Shown in pieces: positions 1 to 7,507 of a stretch of 12,682 nucleotides of DNA (position 1 is its first letter; the number at the start of each line of letters is the position of its first letter). Position numbers and translations under genes: made by a program. Origin of the DNA: Devosia sp. (GTDB lineage: Bacteria; Pseudomonadota; Alphaproteobacteria; Rhizobiales; Devosiaceae); NCBI GenBank assembly GCA_028290685.1, contig JAQGJI010000204.1, positions 1 to 12,682 of the forward strand. The letters run 5' to 3'. The notes under the pieces are model-generated. The model did no database searches, had not been told where the DNA came from, and worked only from the letters and a program-made list of their open reading frames with translations.

Positions 1-350
1 TCATCATCGCCTGGCTGTCGTCGGAACCCAGGCTGCCGGGTTCGGCGGGAGAGGAGGTGGCGTCCCGTGCGGCCGAACCGTTTCTCCAGTCACAGCATTT
101 CGCCCAGGCCAGCCTAGCGGTCCAGACCCGCTGCGCCATGTGCCACACCGCCGAGCCGGCCTGGCCCGGCATCTACGAGGCGCCCAAGGACGTGATCCTG
201 GACAATGACATCGCCATTGCCAACAACGCCCGCGCGGTCGCCATGCAGGCGGGCTACTCCCATGCCATGCCACCGGGCAATGTCAGTGAGATGACACCGC
301 AGGAGCGGGCGCTGCTGGTTGAGTGGTTCCGCGAAGGTTCCGCTCGATGA
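1..350 (+). CDS. puuD: Urate hydroxylase PuuD, C-terminal cytochrome c domain (5' partial)
   Basis: Only the last 115 residues are present; the reading frame starts at base 3 and is open to the left edge. PuuD is an integral membrane urate oxidase in which a helical membrane domain is fused to a C-terminal cytochrome c that takes the electrons; it converts urate to 5-hydroxyisourate. The visible part starts with a short hydrophobic stretch (IIAWL), then a linker, then a class I cytochrome c fold: heme-attachment motif CAMCH at visible residues 44-48 (bases 132-146) and a likely axial Met at residue 89 in the segment SHAMPPGN. The end, with TPQERALLVEWF, fits the last helix of such domains. 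The stop overlaps the guaD start (ATGA). The guanine deaminase next door is what points to PuuD rather than another membrane-anchored cytochrome c, because the catalytic part is outside the window. Confidence 0.8.
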   Translation, partial: IIAWLSSEPRLPGSAGEEVASRAAEPFLQSQHFAQASLAVQTRCAMCHTAEPAWPGIYEAPKDVILDNDIAIANNARAVAMQAGYSHAMPPGNVSEMTPQERALLVEWFREGSAR

Positions 351-1657
351 AGCGAACCATATTGCGTGGGCGGGTGCTGAGCTTCAGGAGCGAGCCCCAG
401 GGGCTCGATGACGCCGCAAGCTACGATTACTGGGAAGACGGCGCCGTTACCATCGCGGCGGGCAAGATCATCGCCGTCGGCGATTTCGCGGCCGACGACA
501 CGGCCGAGATCATCGATCACCGTCCGCACTTGATCATGCCCGGCTTCATCGACATGCACCTCCATTACGTGCAGTCGCAGATGATCGCCTCCTATGCCGG
601 ATCGCTGCTGGAATGGCTCGATACCTACACCTTTGTGGAAGAACAGAAGTTCAGCCGGCAGGGTCATGCGGAAGCGATCGCCAGCGCATTTTATGACGAG
701 CTGATCCGCAATGGCACCACCAGTGCGGTAGCCTATTGCTCGAGCCATCCCCGCTCGGTGGACGCCTATTTCGCCGAAGCCGAAAAACGCAACATGCTGA
801 TGGCGGGCGGCAAGGTCATGATGGACCGCAATGCGCCCGAGGCACTTTGCGACACGGCGCAGTCCGGCTATGACGACACCACAATGCTGATCGAGCGCTG
901 GCATGGCCGGGGCCGGGGGCTTTATGCCATCTCGCCGCGCTTTGCCATCACCTCGACACCGGCCCAGATGGAAGCTTCGCAGGCGCTCGTGCGGGAATAC
1001 CCCCAGTGCTATGTACAAACCCATCTGAGCGAAAATGCCGCCGAGATTTCACTCTCCATGCAGCTTTATCCCGGATCGCCCGACTATACCGGCATCTATC
1101 AGGATTATGGCCTGCTGGGCCCCAGGACGCTGCTTGGCCACAGCATCCACCTGAACCACCGCGAAACGCAGGTGCTGGCCGAAACAGGAGCCGTGGCCGT
1201 GTTCTGTCCGACCTCCAATCTGTTTTTGGGTTCCGGGCTGTTTGATCGTGAACGCCTGCGCCAGGCCGGTGTACGCATCGGGCTTGCCACCGATATTGGC
1301 GGGGGCACCAGCTTTTCCATGCTGCGGACCCTTGATGAAGGCTACAAGGTCTTGCAGTTGCGTGGACAGCGGCTTGATCCCTTTGCCTCGTTTTACATGG
1401 CAACGCTGGGCAATGCCCGCGCGCTGTCGCTGGAGGGTACCATCGGCGCTGTTGCGGCGGGCAACTGGGCAGACCTTGTCGTGCTCGACGCCAGCGCTAC
1501 CCCGGCCATGGCTCTGCGCATGCAAACGGTGACGAGCCTGGCCGAGGAATTGTTCCTGCTCCAAACCCTGGGCGATGATCGCTCGATCGCTGAAGTGTAT
1601 GTGGCTGGTGCAAGGGCGAAGTCTACTTTAGGCGGGTTGGCAGCATCACATTCCTGA
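347..1657 (+). CDS. guaD: Guanine deaminase
   Basis: A 436-aa zinc amidohydrolase that deaminates guanine to xanthine plus ammonia in the cytoplasm. Metal-site motifs are all present: PGFIDMHLHY with H71 and H73, THLSEN with H226 and E229, GHSIH with H265/H268, and TDIGGG with D316. The segment SPRFAIT (196-202) and the SLLEWLDTYTF block (86-96) are typical of bacterial GuaD. Length is normal for the family. I start it at the ATG at 347, which overlaps the puuD stop as ATGA and has GAAGG at 333-337; an in-frame GTG at 323 would add eight non-conserved residues inside puuD. The overlap implies translational coupling with urate oxidation. No missing catalytic residue was noticed. Confidence 0.95.
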   Translation: MKRTILRGRVLSFRSEPQGLDDAASYDYWEDGAVTIAAGKIIAVGDFAADDTAEIIDHRPHLIMPGFIDMHLHYVQSQMIASYAGSLLEWLDTYTFVEEQKFSRQGHAEAIASAFYDELIRNGTTSAVAYCSSHPRSVDAYFAEAEKRNMLMAGGKVMMDRNAPEALCDTAQSGYDDTTMLIERWHGRGRGLYAISPRFAITSTPAQMEASQALVREYPQCYVQTHLSENAAEISLSMQLYPGSPDYTGIYQDYGLLGPRTLLGHSIHLNHRETQVLAETGAVAVFCPTSNLFLGSGLFDRERLRQAGVRIGLATDIGGGTSFSMLRTLDEGYKVLQLRGQRLDPFASFYMATLGNARALSLEGTIGAVAAGNWADLVVLDASATPAMALRMQTVTSLAEELFLLQTLGDDRSIAEVYVAGARAKSTLGGLAASHS

Positions 1658-1673
1658 CTTAAGGCTGGTCAGG
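1653..1673 (+). other. Inverted repeat at the guaD stop codon
   Basis: CCTGAC (1653-1658) and GTCAGG (1668-1673) form a perfect 6-bp stem with a 9-nt loop that spans the guaD TGA. No T-run follows, so it is not a classical intrinsic terminator. It lies 9 nt before the glcB ribosome binding site and could stabilise transcript ends or lower glcB expression relative to guaD. It may also be chance in GC-rich DNA. Confidence 0.3.
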
Positions 1674-1681
1674 CTGCACAT

Positions 1682-1689
1682 AAAGGAAG
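1682..1689 (+). promoter_or_regulatory. Ribosome binding site of glcB
   Basis: AAAGGAAG lies 4 nt before the ATG at 1694 (6 nt from its AAGGA core). It is one of the strongest Shine-Dalgarno sequences in the window and fixes the glcB start. Confidence 0.75.
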
Positions 1690-1693
1690 CAAA

Positions 1694-3853
1694 ATGGGCG
1701 AATACCTGACGAAGTCTGGCCTGTTGGTTCATCCCCTGTTGGCTGACTTCGTCGAGAAGGAAGCACTTCCCGGGTTAAGGGTGACGGCAGACCAGTTCTG
1801 GTCGGGATTGCGGCAGCTCGTGGCCGAACACGGGCCGGTCAATGCCCGCCTGCTGCAGCGCCGGGACGACTTGCAGACCCAGCTCGATGAGTGGCACCAC
1901 AAATATGGCCCGGTTGCCAACAATCCGCAGGGCTACGAATTTTTCCTGCGCGACATCGGTTACCTTGTGCCCGAGCCTGCCGATTTCACCATCGAGACGA
2001 GCGGGCTCGATCCTGAAATCACCAGTTTGTGCGGCCCGCAGCTGGTCGTTCCGGTCAGCAATGCCCGCTATGCGCTCAATGCAGCCAATGCCCGCTGGGG
2101 CAGTCTTTATGACGCGCTCTACGGCACTGATGTCATCAGCCGCGAGGGGGATCTGGCCCCTGGCACCGGCTTCAACAGCCATCGCGCGCAAGCTGTGGTC
2201 GAACGCGCCGCGGCCTTTCTGGATGAGAGCTTTCCCCTTCGCACCGGCAGCCATCGCGATGCGACCGGCTACCATGTCGAAAAATCCGGCGATGTCCGCA
2301 CTCTGGTGATCGATACCGCCAGCGGCCGCACGGCGCTGCAAGACGAAGCCGCTTTCGTTGGTTACGGCGGCACCGAACAGGCGGGCGAACTGGTGCTGCG
2401 CCACAATGGGCTGCACGTCGTTCTCGTCATCAACCCCGCCAGCACCATCGGGCAGGCGCACAGGGCGGGCCTCAGCGATGTGATCGTCGAGGCTGCCCTC
2501 ACGACCATTCAGGACTGCGAAGATTCTGTTGCCGCCGTTGATGCCGCCGACAAGGTCGGCGTTTATCGCAACTGGCTCGGGCTGATGAATGGCACGCTCG
2601 AGGATACTTTCGAAAAGGCCGGCAGAACCGTCACCCGCAAGCTCAATCCCGATCGCGCCTACAAGGACGTCAACGGCCAGCCTCTGGTGCTCAAGGGCCG
2701 CTCCTTGCTGCTGGTGCGCAATGTCGGGCACCTGATGACCACGGACGCAGTGCTGTTTGATGGCAAGCCGATCGGGGAGGGCCTGATGGACGCGGCCATC
2801 ACCGCGCTCTGCGCCATGCAGGACAAGCTCAACAGCAGCACGGGCGCCATCTACATCGTCAAGCCCAAGATGCACGGCCCCGAAGAAGTCGCCTTCGCCT
2901 GCGCGATCTTTGCTTCGGTGGAAGCCATGCTGGGGCTTGCGCCCAATACCATCAAGATCGGCATCATGGACGAGGAGCGCCGCACCTCGGCCAACCTCAA
3001 GGCCGCCATCTACCAGGCGCGCCAGCGGGTGTTTTTTATCAACACCGGTTTTCTTGACCGCACGGGCGATGAGATCCACACCTCCATGGAGGCCGGGGTC
3101 GTTCTGCGCAAGGATGAGATCAAGGCCGAGCGCTGGATCGCCTCCTATGAAGACCGCAACGTTCTGATCGGCCTGGCCTGTGGATTTTCCGGCCGCGCGC
3201 AGATTGGCAAGGGCATGTGGGCCCGCCCCGATGACATGGCGGCGATGATGGCCGCCAAGTCCAGCCATCCCGGCGCCGGTGCGAACACCGCCTGGGTGCC
3301 CTCGCCAACGGCTGCCACGCTCCATGCGCTCCACTACCACCAGATCGACGTGTTCGAGGCGCAACGCCGCCGCCACAACCAGGCCGTGCCCCCGCTCGGG
3401 GAGCTTTTTTCCATGCCGGTGCAGGCCCCCTATGCGCTGAGCCGGGAGGAAATCACTCGCGAACTGGAAAACAATGCACAGGGTATCTTAGGCTATGTGG
3501 TGCGCTGGGTGCAGCAGGGCGTCGGCTGTTCCAAGGTGCCCGACATCAACAATGTCGGGCTGATGGAAGACCGCGCCACGTGCCGTATTTCCTCCCAGGC
3601 AGTGGCCAACTGGTTGCGCCACGGGCTGGTGAATCGGGACGAGGTGACGGCAACGTTCGAGCGCATGGCGGCTATTGTGGATGGGCAGAATGCAGGCGAT
3701 CCGCTGTACCGCCCCATGGCCGAAAACTTCCAGTCCGTGGCCTTCCGGGCGGCCCTCGATCTGGCGCTGCTCGGCGCCAACCAGCCCAGCGGCTATACCG
3801 AGCCCCTGCTGCATGCAGCGCGGCGCAAGGTGAAGGCGCGCAACGCCAAGTAA
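1694..3853 (+). CDS. glcB: Malate synthase G
   Basis: A 719-aa protein, the usual length of the monomeric G form (about 720 aa). It condenses glyoxylate with acetyl-CoA to give malate, in the cytoplasm. Family blocks are complete: TTIQDCEDSVAAVDAADK (270-287), the catalytic-arginine segment LLLVRNVGHLM with R342, the Mg-binding residues E427 (IMDEERR) and D455 (GFLDRTGDE), and the catalytic base D626 in MEDRATCRISSQ. E427 and D455 have the same numbers as the E. coli residues as I remember them. Start at 1694 follows a clear ribosome binding site; the 36-nt gap to guaD suggests one operon. No glycolate oxidase genes are visible, so its placement after puuD and guaD suggests that it disposes of glyoxylate from ureide breakdown. 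It would also serve a glyoxylate shunt. Confidence 0.97.
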   Translation: MGEYLTKSGLLVHPLLADFVEKEALPGLRVTADQFWSGLRQLVAEHGPVNARLLQRRDDLQTQLDEWHHKYGPVANNPQGYEFFLRDIGYLVPEPADFTIETSGLDPEITSLCGPQLVVPVSNARYALNAANARWGSLYDALYGTDVISREGDLAPGTGFNSHRAQAVVERAAAFLDESFPLRTGSHRDATGYHVEKSGDVRTLVIDTASGRTALQDEAAFVGYGGTEQAGELVLRHNGLHVVLVINPASTIGQAHRAGLSDVIVEAALTTIQDCEDSVAAVDAADKVGVYRNWLGLMNGTLEDTFEKAGRTVTRKLNPDRAYKDVNGQPLVLKGRSLLLVRNVGHLMTTDAVLFDGKPIGEGLMDAAITALCAMQDKLNSSTGAIYIVKPKMHGPEEVAFACAIFASVEAMLGLAPNTIKIGIMDEERRTSANLKAAIYQARQRVFFINTGFLDRTGDEIHTSMEAGVVLRKDEIKAERWIASYEDRNVLIGLACGFSGRAQIGKGMWARPDDMAAMMAAKSSHPGAGANTAWVPSPTAATLHALHYHQIDVFEAQRRRHNQAVPPLGELFSMPVQAPYALSREEITRELENNAQGILGYVVRWVQQGVGCSKVPDINNVGLMEDRATCRISSQAVANWLRHGLVNRDEVTATFERMAAIVDGQNAGDPLYRPMAENFQSVAFRAALDLALLGANQPSGYTEPLLHAARRKVKARNAK

Positions 3854-3868
3854 CGCTGCCGCACAAGC

Positions 3869-3897
3869 CCAGGCCGGCCTCTGGCAGGTCAGCCTGG
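3869..3897. terminator. Inverted repeat between convergent glcB and hydrolase genes
   Basis: CCAGGC (3869-3874) pairs with GCCTGG (3892-3897), and an internal perfect palindrome AGGCCGGCCT lies at 3871-3880. It starts 15 nt after the glcB stop and runs into the last codons of the convergent hydrolase gene. There is no T-tract on either side, so a bidirectional terminator role is only plausible. Confidence 0.3.
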
Positions 3898-5514
3898 AGT
3901 GTACACCGGCAGCGTTATCCCTGTGTCTTGCCGGAACACCTCGACGTCGTTGGCCACCAGCGTCCTTGCCTCACCCACCGGCTCGTCCGTTCCCAGGTTG
4001 CGCGCATAGCGCGGGTGCGCGCCGGACGACACCTGCAGGCGCAGGCGGTGGCCGGTCTTGAAGCAATGGGCGGTGGCGTGGAGGGTGAAGTGCAGCCGCC
4101 AGCTTGCATCGGGTTCGACCGGCGTTGCCGGTGTCACGCGGATCAGCCCATCGGCTATATTGGTGGAAAGCCCTGCCGGACTGACATCGCACAGCCGTAA
4201 AAAGAAATCGGCATGCGGCACGCTGGCTCTGGCATGGACACTCACTTGCGCCTGCCCGATCACCGTGAGGTCATCGGGCAGGGGGGCGGACGTATAGCTG
4301 AGCACGTCGGCCCGGTTTTCCCGCAATGCGTTATCGACCGGCCCGGCGCCCGTGAAGGCGAAAATCGCCCCGCCCAGATTGGGAGTGGGGTCTGCCGGAT
4401 CGTAGCGGTAGCGGTCCGAGCCGGAAGCTTTGCCGATGGTCTCGACCAGTTGCCGGTCGGCGCCGATACCCCAGGAGCGCATGGTGGGCGGCGCGGGCGG
4501 ATAGGCGTCGAACTCGCGCCACTCATTGATCCCCGAAAGGTGAATGCGCACCGGCTTTTCGCGCAGGCCCGCATGATCCCCCATCAGCTTGGCGCGCATC
4601 CAGACCAGCGTTTCGCGCAGATTGTCGCGTTGCAGCTCATCGGCGATATGGGTCCAGGTGCCGATGGTCAGATAAGGGCGATGGCCAAGCGACACCAGAC
4701 GCTGATAGTCGGCCAGCAATTGGTCGATCATGAAATCGTACCAGCCGGACATGAAATGCACCGGTGCAGTGGCCTCTGTCAGGCGGTGGCGGTGATCGAT
4801 GCTGTCCCAGAACCGGTCATTGCCGATGGCCTCTTCGAACCAGCGCCGCCAGAACGGCACGGCCCGCCCGACCGCTGCCACATCGGCCTCAAGCAGGGGC
4901 AGGACCATGGAGGCCTTGGCGGTGGTGCGCTCGATGCCGCCCGAGAACATGGTGGTTGCCGTCTTGAGCGGACGTTCGCGCAAGCCTTCGATGACCTGCA
5001 GCCAGGAAAGCCACAGGCCCAGATGGAAGGCCCCGGAGGGAAACACGACCGAGCGAAAATCTGCGGTTGTCACCTTGGTGGCCATCGCCGAAATCTCGGG
5101 GGCGTCCGAGATCGCCCATTGCGCATAGCCCAGATAGCTCGGGCCGGACAGGCCCAGGCGCCCGTCGAACCAGCTTTGCGCCTTGATCCATGCCAGGGTG
5201 GCCAGCCCATCGGCACGCTCGTTAACCAGCGGATCGAACTCGCCTCCCGATTTCTCGGTGCCCCGGCAGGCTTGCAGCACCACATTGAAGCCGCGCTCGG
5301 CATAAGCCTCGGCGATAGCTGCAAAGCCGGAGCGGCCATAGGGCAGGCGCATCAGGATGGTTGGGTGGCTACCCTTGGCCTTGGGCGCGAAATGGTCCGT
5401 CATCAGCACCACGCCATCGGCCATGGTGAGGGGGATGTTGCGATGCGTCCTGACGCCATTGAGGCGCGGCGGCAGCTTGTCCACCCAACCCAGCATCAAT
5501 GACCGAAGGCTCAT
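3889..5514 (-). CDS. CocE/NonD-type S15 family serine hydrolase (substrate unknown)
   Basis: A 541-aa protein of the alpha/beta-hydrolase family that includes cocaine esterase CocE and X-Pro dipeptidyl peptidases. An N-terminal strand region (RNIPLTMADGVVLMTD, 25-40) is followed by the oxyanion segment LPYGRSGF (57-64), QACRGTEKSGG (81-91), and the nucleophile elbow GPSYLG with Ser126. Asp260 in GWYD and His289 in TWTHIAD complete the triad, at positions close to those of CocE. The C-terminal part (about 320-540), including LRLQVSSGAHPRY, is the jelly-roll domain of the family. There is no signal peptide, so it is probably cytoplasmic. Its ATG lies 3 nt after the ade stop, so it is expressed with adenine deaminase. 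It may hydrolyse an ester or amide; nothing in the sequence names the substrate, and close relatives are annotated only as CocE/NonD hydrolases. Confidence 0.9.
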   Translation of the reverse strand: MSLRSLMLGWVDKLPPRLNGVRTHRNIPLTMADGVVLMTDHFAPKAKGSHPTILMRLPYGRSGFAAIAEAYAERGFNVVLQACRGTEKSGGEFDPLVNERADGLATLAWIKAQSWFDGRLGLSGPSYLGYAQWAISDAPEISAMATKVTTADFRSVVFPSGAFHLGLWLSWLQVIEGLRERPLKTATTMFSGGIERTTAKASMVLPLLEADVAAVGRAVPFWRRWFEEAIGNDRFWDSIDHRHRLTEATAPVHFMSGWYDFMIDQLLADYQRLVSLGHRPYLTIGTWTHIADELQRDNLRETLVWMRAKLMGDHAGLREKPVRIHLSGINEWREFDAYPPAPPTMRSWGIGADRQLVETIGKASGSDRYRYDPADPTPNLGGAIFAFTGAGPVDNALRENRADVLSYTSAPLPDDLTVIGQAQVSVHARASVPHADFFLRLCDVSPAGLSTNIADGLIRVTPATPVEPDASWRLHFTLHATAHCFKTGHRLRLQVSSGAHPRYARNLGTDEPVGEARTLVANDVEVFRQDTGITLPVYTPG

Positions 5515-5517
5515 GGG

Positions 5518-7227
5518 TTAGTCCACAAAGTCGAATTTATCCACATCGAACAGGCCGCGGTCGGTCATCTTGAGGTGCGGGATCACGGGCAGGGCCAGAA
5601 ACGCCACCTGCAGGAACGGCTCCGGCAACACGCAGCCCAGCCCATAGGCGGCATCGCGCAGCACGTGCAGGTCGCGCGCCACGGTTTCAAACGGATCAAG
5701 GCTCATCAGCCCGGCCAGCGGCAGCGCGAGTTCGGCGGTGATCGTCCCATTGTCGGCTACGGCAAAGCCGCCCCCCAGTTCGATCAGCCGGTTGACCGCA
5801 GCGGCCATGTCGGCATCGCTGGCCCCGATCACCGTGATATTGTGGCTGTCATGGCCCACCGAGGAGGCGATGGCGCCGCGCTGCAGGCCAAAGCCGCGCA
5901 CGAAGCCGCGCCCGATATTGCCATTGCGGCCATGCCGCTCGATCACGGCAACCTTGAGCACGTCGGCAGCAAGATCGGGCAGGGTGCCCTTGTCCCCGAC
6001 CGCCAGCGGCGCGCTGTCGCGGAAGGTCAGGATCAAGCCGGGCTTGACCGCGATCACCGGGGTCTGGTTGCGGTCGGGGCGGGCAGGAACGATGAAATCG
6101 TCGGCCCGCACCGGTTTTGCCTTCATCGACGCCAGCCCCACCGGCGCAACCGGCGCACGTGCCGCGAACAGCTCGGGCACGACGAGCCGTCCTGCCGTCA
6201 CCACGTCGGACACCCGGCACTCCTCGAGGCTGTCGAGCAGGGCAATGTCAGCGCGCCAGCCGGGCGCGAGCAGCCCCCGATCGGTCAGCCCGAAGATGCG
6301 CGCCGCCGAATGGCTGGCCGCGCGATAAACATGATGCAGCGGACGGCCCATGGCGATCAGCCGCCTTATGGAGCTGTCCAGATGCCCTTCCTCGGCGATA
6401 TCGAGCGGGTTGCGGTCATCGGTGCAAAGTGCCACGAAGGATGAGGTGTTCTCGTCCAGAACCTCCGCCAGGGCACGCAAGTCCTTGGAAACGGAACCTT
6501 CCCGGATCAGGATAGCCATGCCCTTGGCAAGTTTTTCCCGCGCCTCGGCGGCGCTTGTCGCCTCGTGGTCGGTGCGGATCGCGGCGGCGAGATAGCCATT
6601 GAGCGCTGTTCCGAGCAGCAGTGGTGCGTGGCCATCGATATGGCTGCCCTGAAAGGCCGCCAGCTTGGCGATGATCCCCGGATCGGCGTTCAATACGCCC
6701 GGAAAGTTCATCATCTCGGCCAGACCGATGACTTTGGGGTGCTCCCGGAACGGCTCCAGATCGCCAAGCTCGAGCGCGGCGCCCGAGGTTTCAAACGCCG
6801 TGGCAGGTACACAGGACGAAAGATTGACCCGCACGTCCATGATCGTGCGTTCGGCGCAATCGAGGAAATACCGGATGCCTTCGGCCCCCAGCACATTGGC
6901 GATCTCATGGGGGTCGCAGATTGCGCTGGTGACCCCGTGCGGCAGCACGCAGCGGTCGAACTCGAACGGTGTCACCAGCGACGATTCGATGTGCAGATGG
7001 GTGTCGATGAACCCCGGCACGGCAAAGCGTCCCGTGCCGTCTGTCTCGGTTTTTCCATCATAGGTCGCATGCGTCCCCACGATCCGGTCATCGACGATGG
7101 CAATGTCGGTCCGGGTAATCTTGCCCGTGATGACGTCGAGCATGTCGACATTTTTGATGACCAGATCGGCTGGTTCCCTGCCCTGTCCGGCCATGATCAT
7201 GCGGGTGAGGGCTTGCGCTGAAGTCAT
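5518..7227 (-). CDS. ade: Adenine deaminase
   Basis: A 569-aa amidohydrolase that converts adenine to hypoxanthine and ammonia, feeding purine salvage or oxidation. Motifs in order: PGFIDTHLHIESS with H77 and H79; CDPHEIANVLG (104-114), diagnostic for this family; GLAEMMNFPGVL with E171; HIDGHAP with H200; CTDDRNP with D270. The C-terminal domain has SSVGHDSHNITVIG (455-468), LGGGFAV and LPLAGLMS. The length is close to that of E. coli Ade (588 aa). Start is the ATG at 7227-7225, with AGGA 7 nt upstream (plus-strand 7235-7238). It is the first gene of a two-gene minus-strand operon with the CocE-like hydrolase and is divergent from the 52-aa membrane protein. Together with guaD and puuD it makes this a purine catabolism locus. 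Confidence 0.96.
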   Translation of the reverse strand: MTSAQALTRMIMAGQGREPADLVIKNVDMLDVITGKITRTDIAIVDDRIVGTHATYDGKTETDGTGRFAVPGFIDTHLHIESSLVTPFEFDRCVLPHGVTSAICDPHEIANVLGAEGIRYFLDCAERTIMDVRVNLSSCVPATAFETSGAALELGDLEPFREHPKVIGLAEMMNFPGVLNADPGIIAKLAAFQGSHIDGHAPLLLGTALNGYLAAAIRTDHEATSAAEAREKLAKGMAILIREGSVSKDLRALAEVLDENTSSFVALCTDDRNPLDIAEEGHLDSSIRRLIAMGRPLHHVYRAASHSAARIFGLTDRGLLAPGWRADIALLDSLEECRVSDVVTAGRLVVPELFAARAPVAPVGLASMKAKPVRADDFIVPARPDRNQTPVIAVKPGLILTFRDSAPLAVGDKGTLPDLAADVLKVAVIERHGRNGNIGRGFVRGFGLQRGAIASSVGHDSHNITVIGASDADMAAAVNRLIELGGGFAVADNGTITAELALPLAGLMSLDPFETVARDLHVLRDAAYGLGCVLPEPFLQVAFLALPVIPHLKMTDRGLFDVDKFDFVD

Positions 7228-7343
7228 TGAGTGGTCCTGGACTGACGTGCTGCAGAAAGGTCGGCCCGCCTGCCGCTCGCGTCAAGGGCGGAACCGCCAT
7301 CGCGTCCCGTACGTTGGCCTGTACAATCGCGATGGAGAACACG
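7228..7343. promoter_or_regulatory. Divergent intergenic region of ade and the small membrane protein gene
   Basis: This 116-bp gap must hold the promoters for ade (leftward) and for the small-protein/topoisomerase pair (rightward). Seen in it: a perfect GGCGG-AA-CCGCC inverted repeat (7287-7298); two self-complementary hexamers, CGTACG (7310-7315) and TGTACA (7320-7325), 4 nt apart; and a minus-strand TTGACG (plus-strand 7280-7285) that could be a -35 box for ade, though without a good -10. A TACAAT at 7322-7327 looks like a -10 box but has no -35 at the right distance. I cannot assign a regulator. Confidence 0.4.
7334..7338 (+). promoter_or_regulatory. Ribosome binding site choosing the start of the 52-aa protein
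   Basis: GGAGA lies 5 nt before the ATG at 7344. It overlaps the alternative in-frame ATG at 7332 and so favours the start at 7344 over 7332 and over the far-upstream in-frame start at 7227. Confidence 0.6.
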
Positions 7344-7502
7344 ATGGAAACCTACGACCCGCAGAAATCGCCGACCGAAGCGCGTCAGGGCAATCCGCGC
7401 AAGATGAATCTGCGCGTACTGGTGTTCTCGCTGGTCGGCATCGTGGTGCTGTTTGCCATCATCTACATGGTCTACACAATGACCCAGGGTAATCCTAATT
7501 AA
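7344..7502 (+). CDS. Small single-span membrane protein, 52 aa
   Basis: A 52-residue protein with a charged, proline-containing N-terminus (METYDPQKSPTEARQG), a short basic stretch (NPRKMNLR), one strongly hydrophobic helix of about 20 residues (VLVFSLVGIVVLFAIIYMVY) and a short polar tail. The basic residues before the helix predict an N-in, C-out inner-membrane topology. The K/R-proximal part resembles small hypothetical proteins I recall from Hyphomicrobiales; no function is known to me. It ends 5 nt before the topoisomerase IB start, so the two are probably co-transcribed. The short length and lack of catalytic motifs fit an accessory or regulatory membrane peptide; the function is unknown. 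Confidence 0.75.
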   Translation: METYDPQKSPTEARQGNPRKMNLRVLVFSLVGIVVLFAIIYMVYTMTQGNPN

Positions 7503-7507
7503 CGGCC

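Noticed and set aside
323..1657. An upstream GTG start for guaD at 323
   Set aside because: The ATG at 347 has the ATGA overlap with puuD and a better-placed ribosome binding site; the extra eight residues are not family-like.
1775..3376. A 533-codon minus-strand frame opposite glcB
   Set aside because: Shadow of malate synthase G; no recognisable motifs and an atypical amino-acid mix.
4213..5502. A 429-codon plus-strand frame opposite the CocE-like hydrolase
   Set aside because: Shadow of a gene with an intact catalytic triad; no domain visible.
7322..7327. TACAAT as a -10 box for the small membrane protein gene
   Set aside because: There is no -35-like hexamer 16-18 bp upstream, and a start point there would fall in the ribosome binding site.
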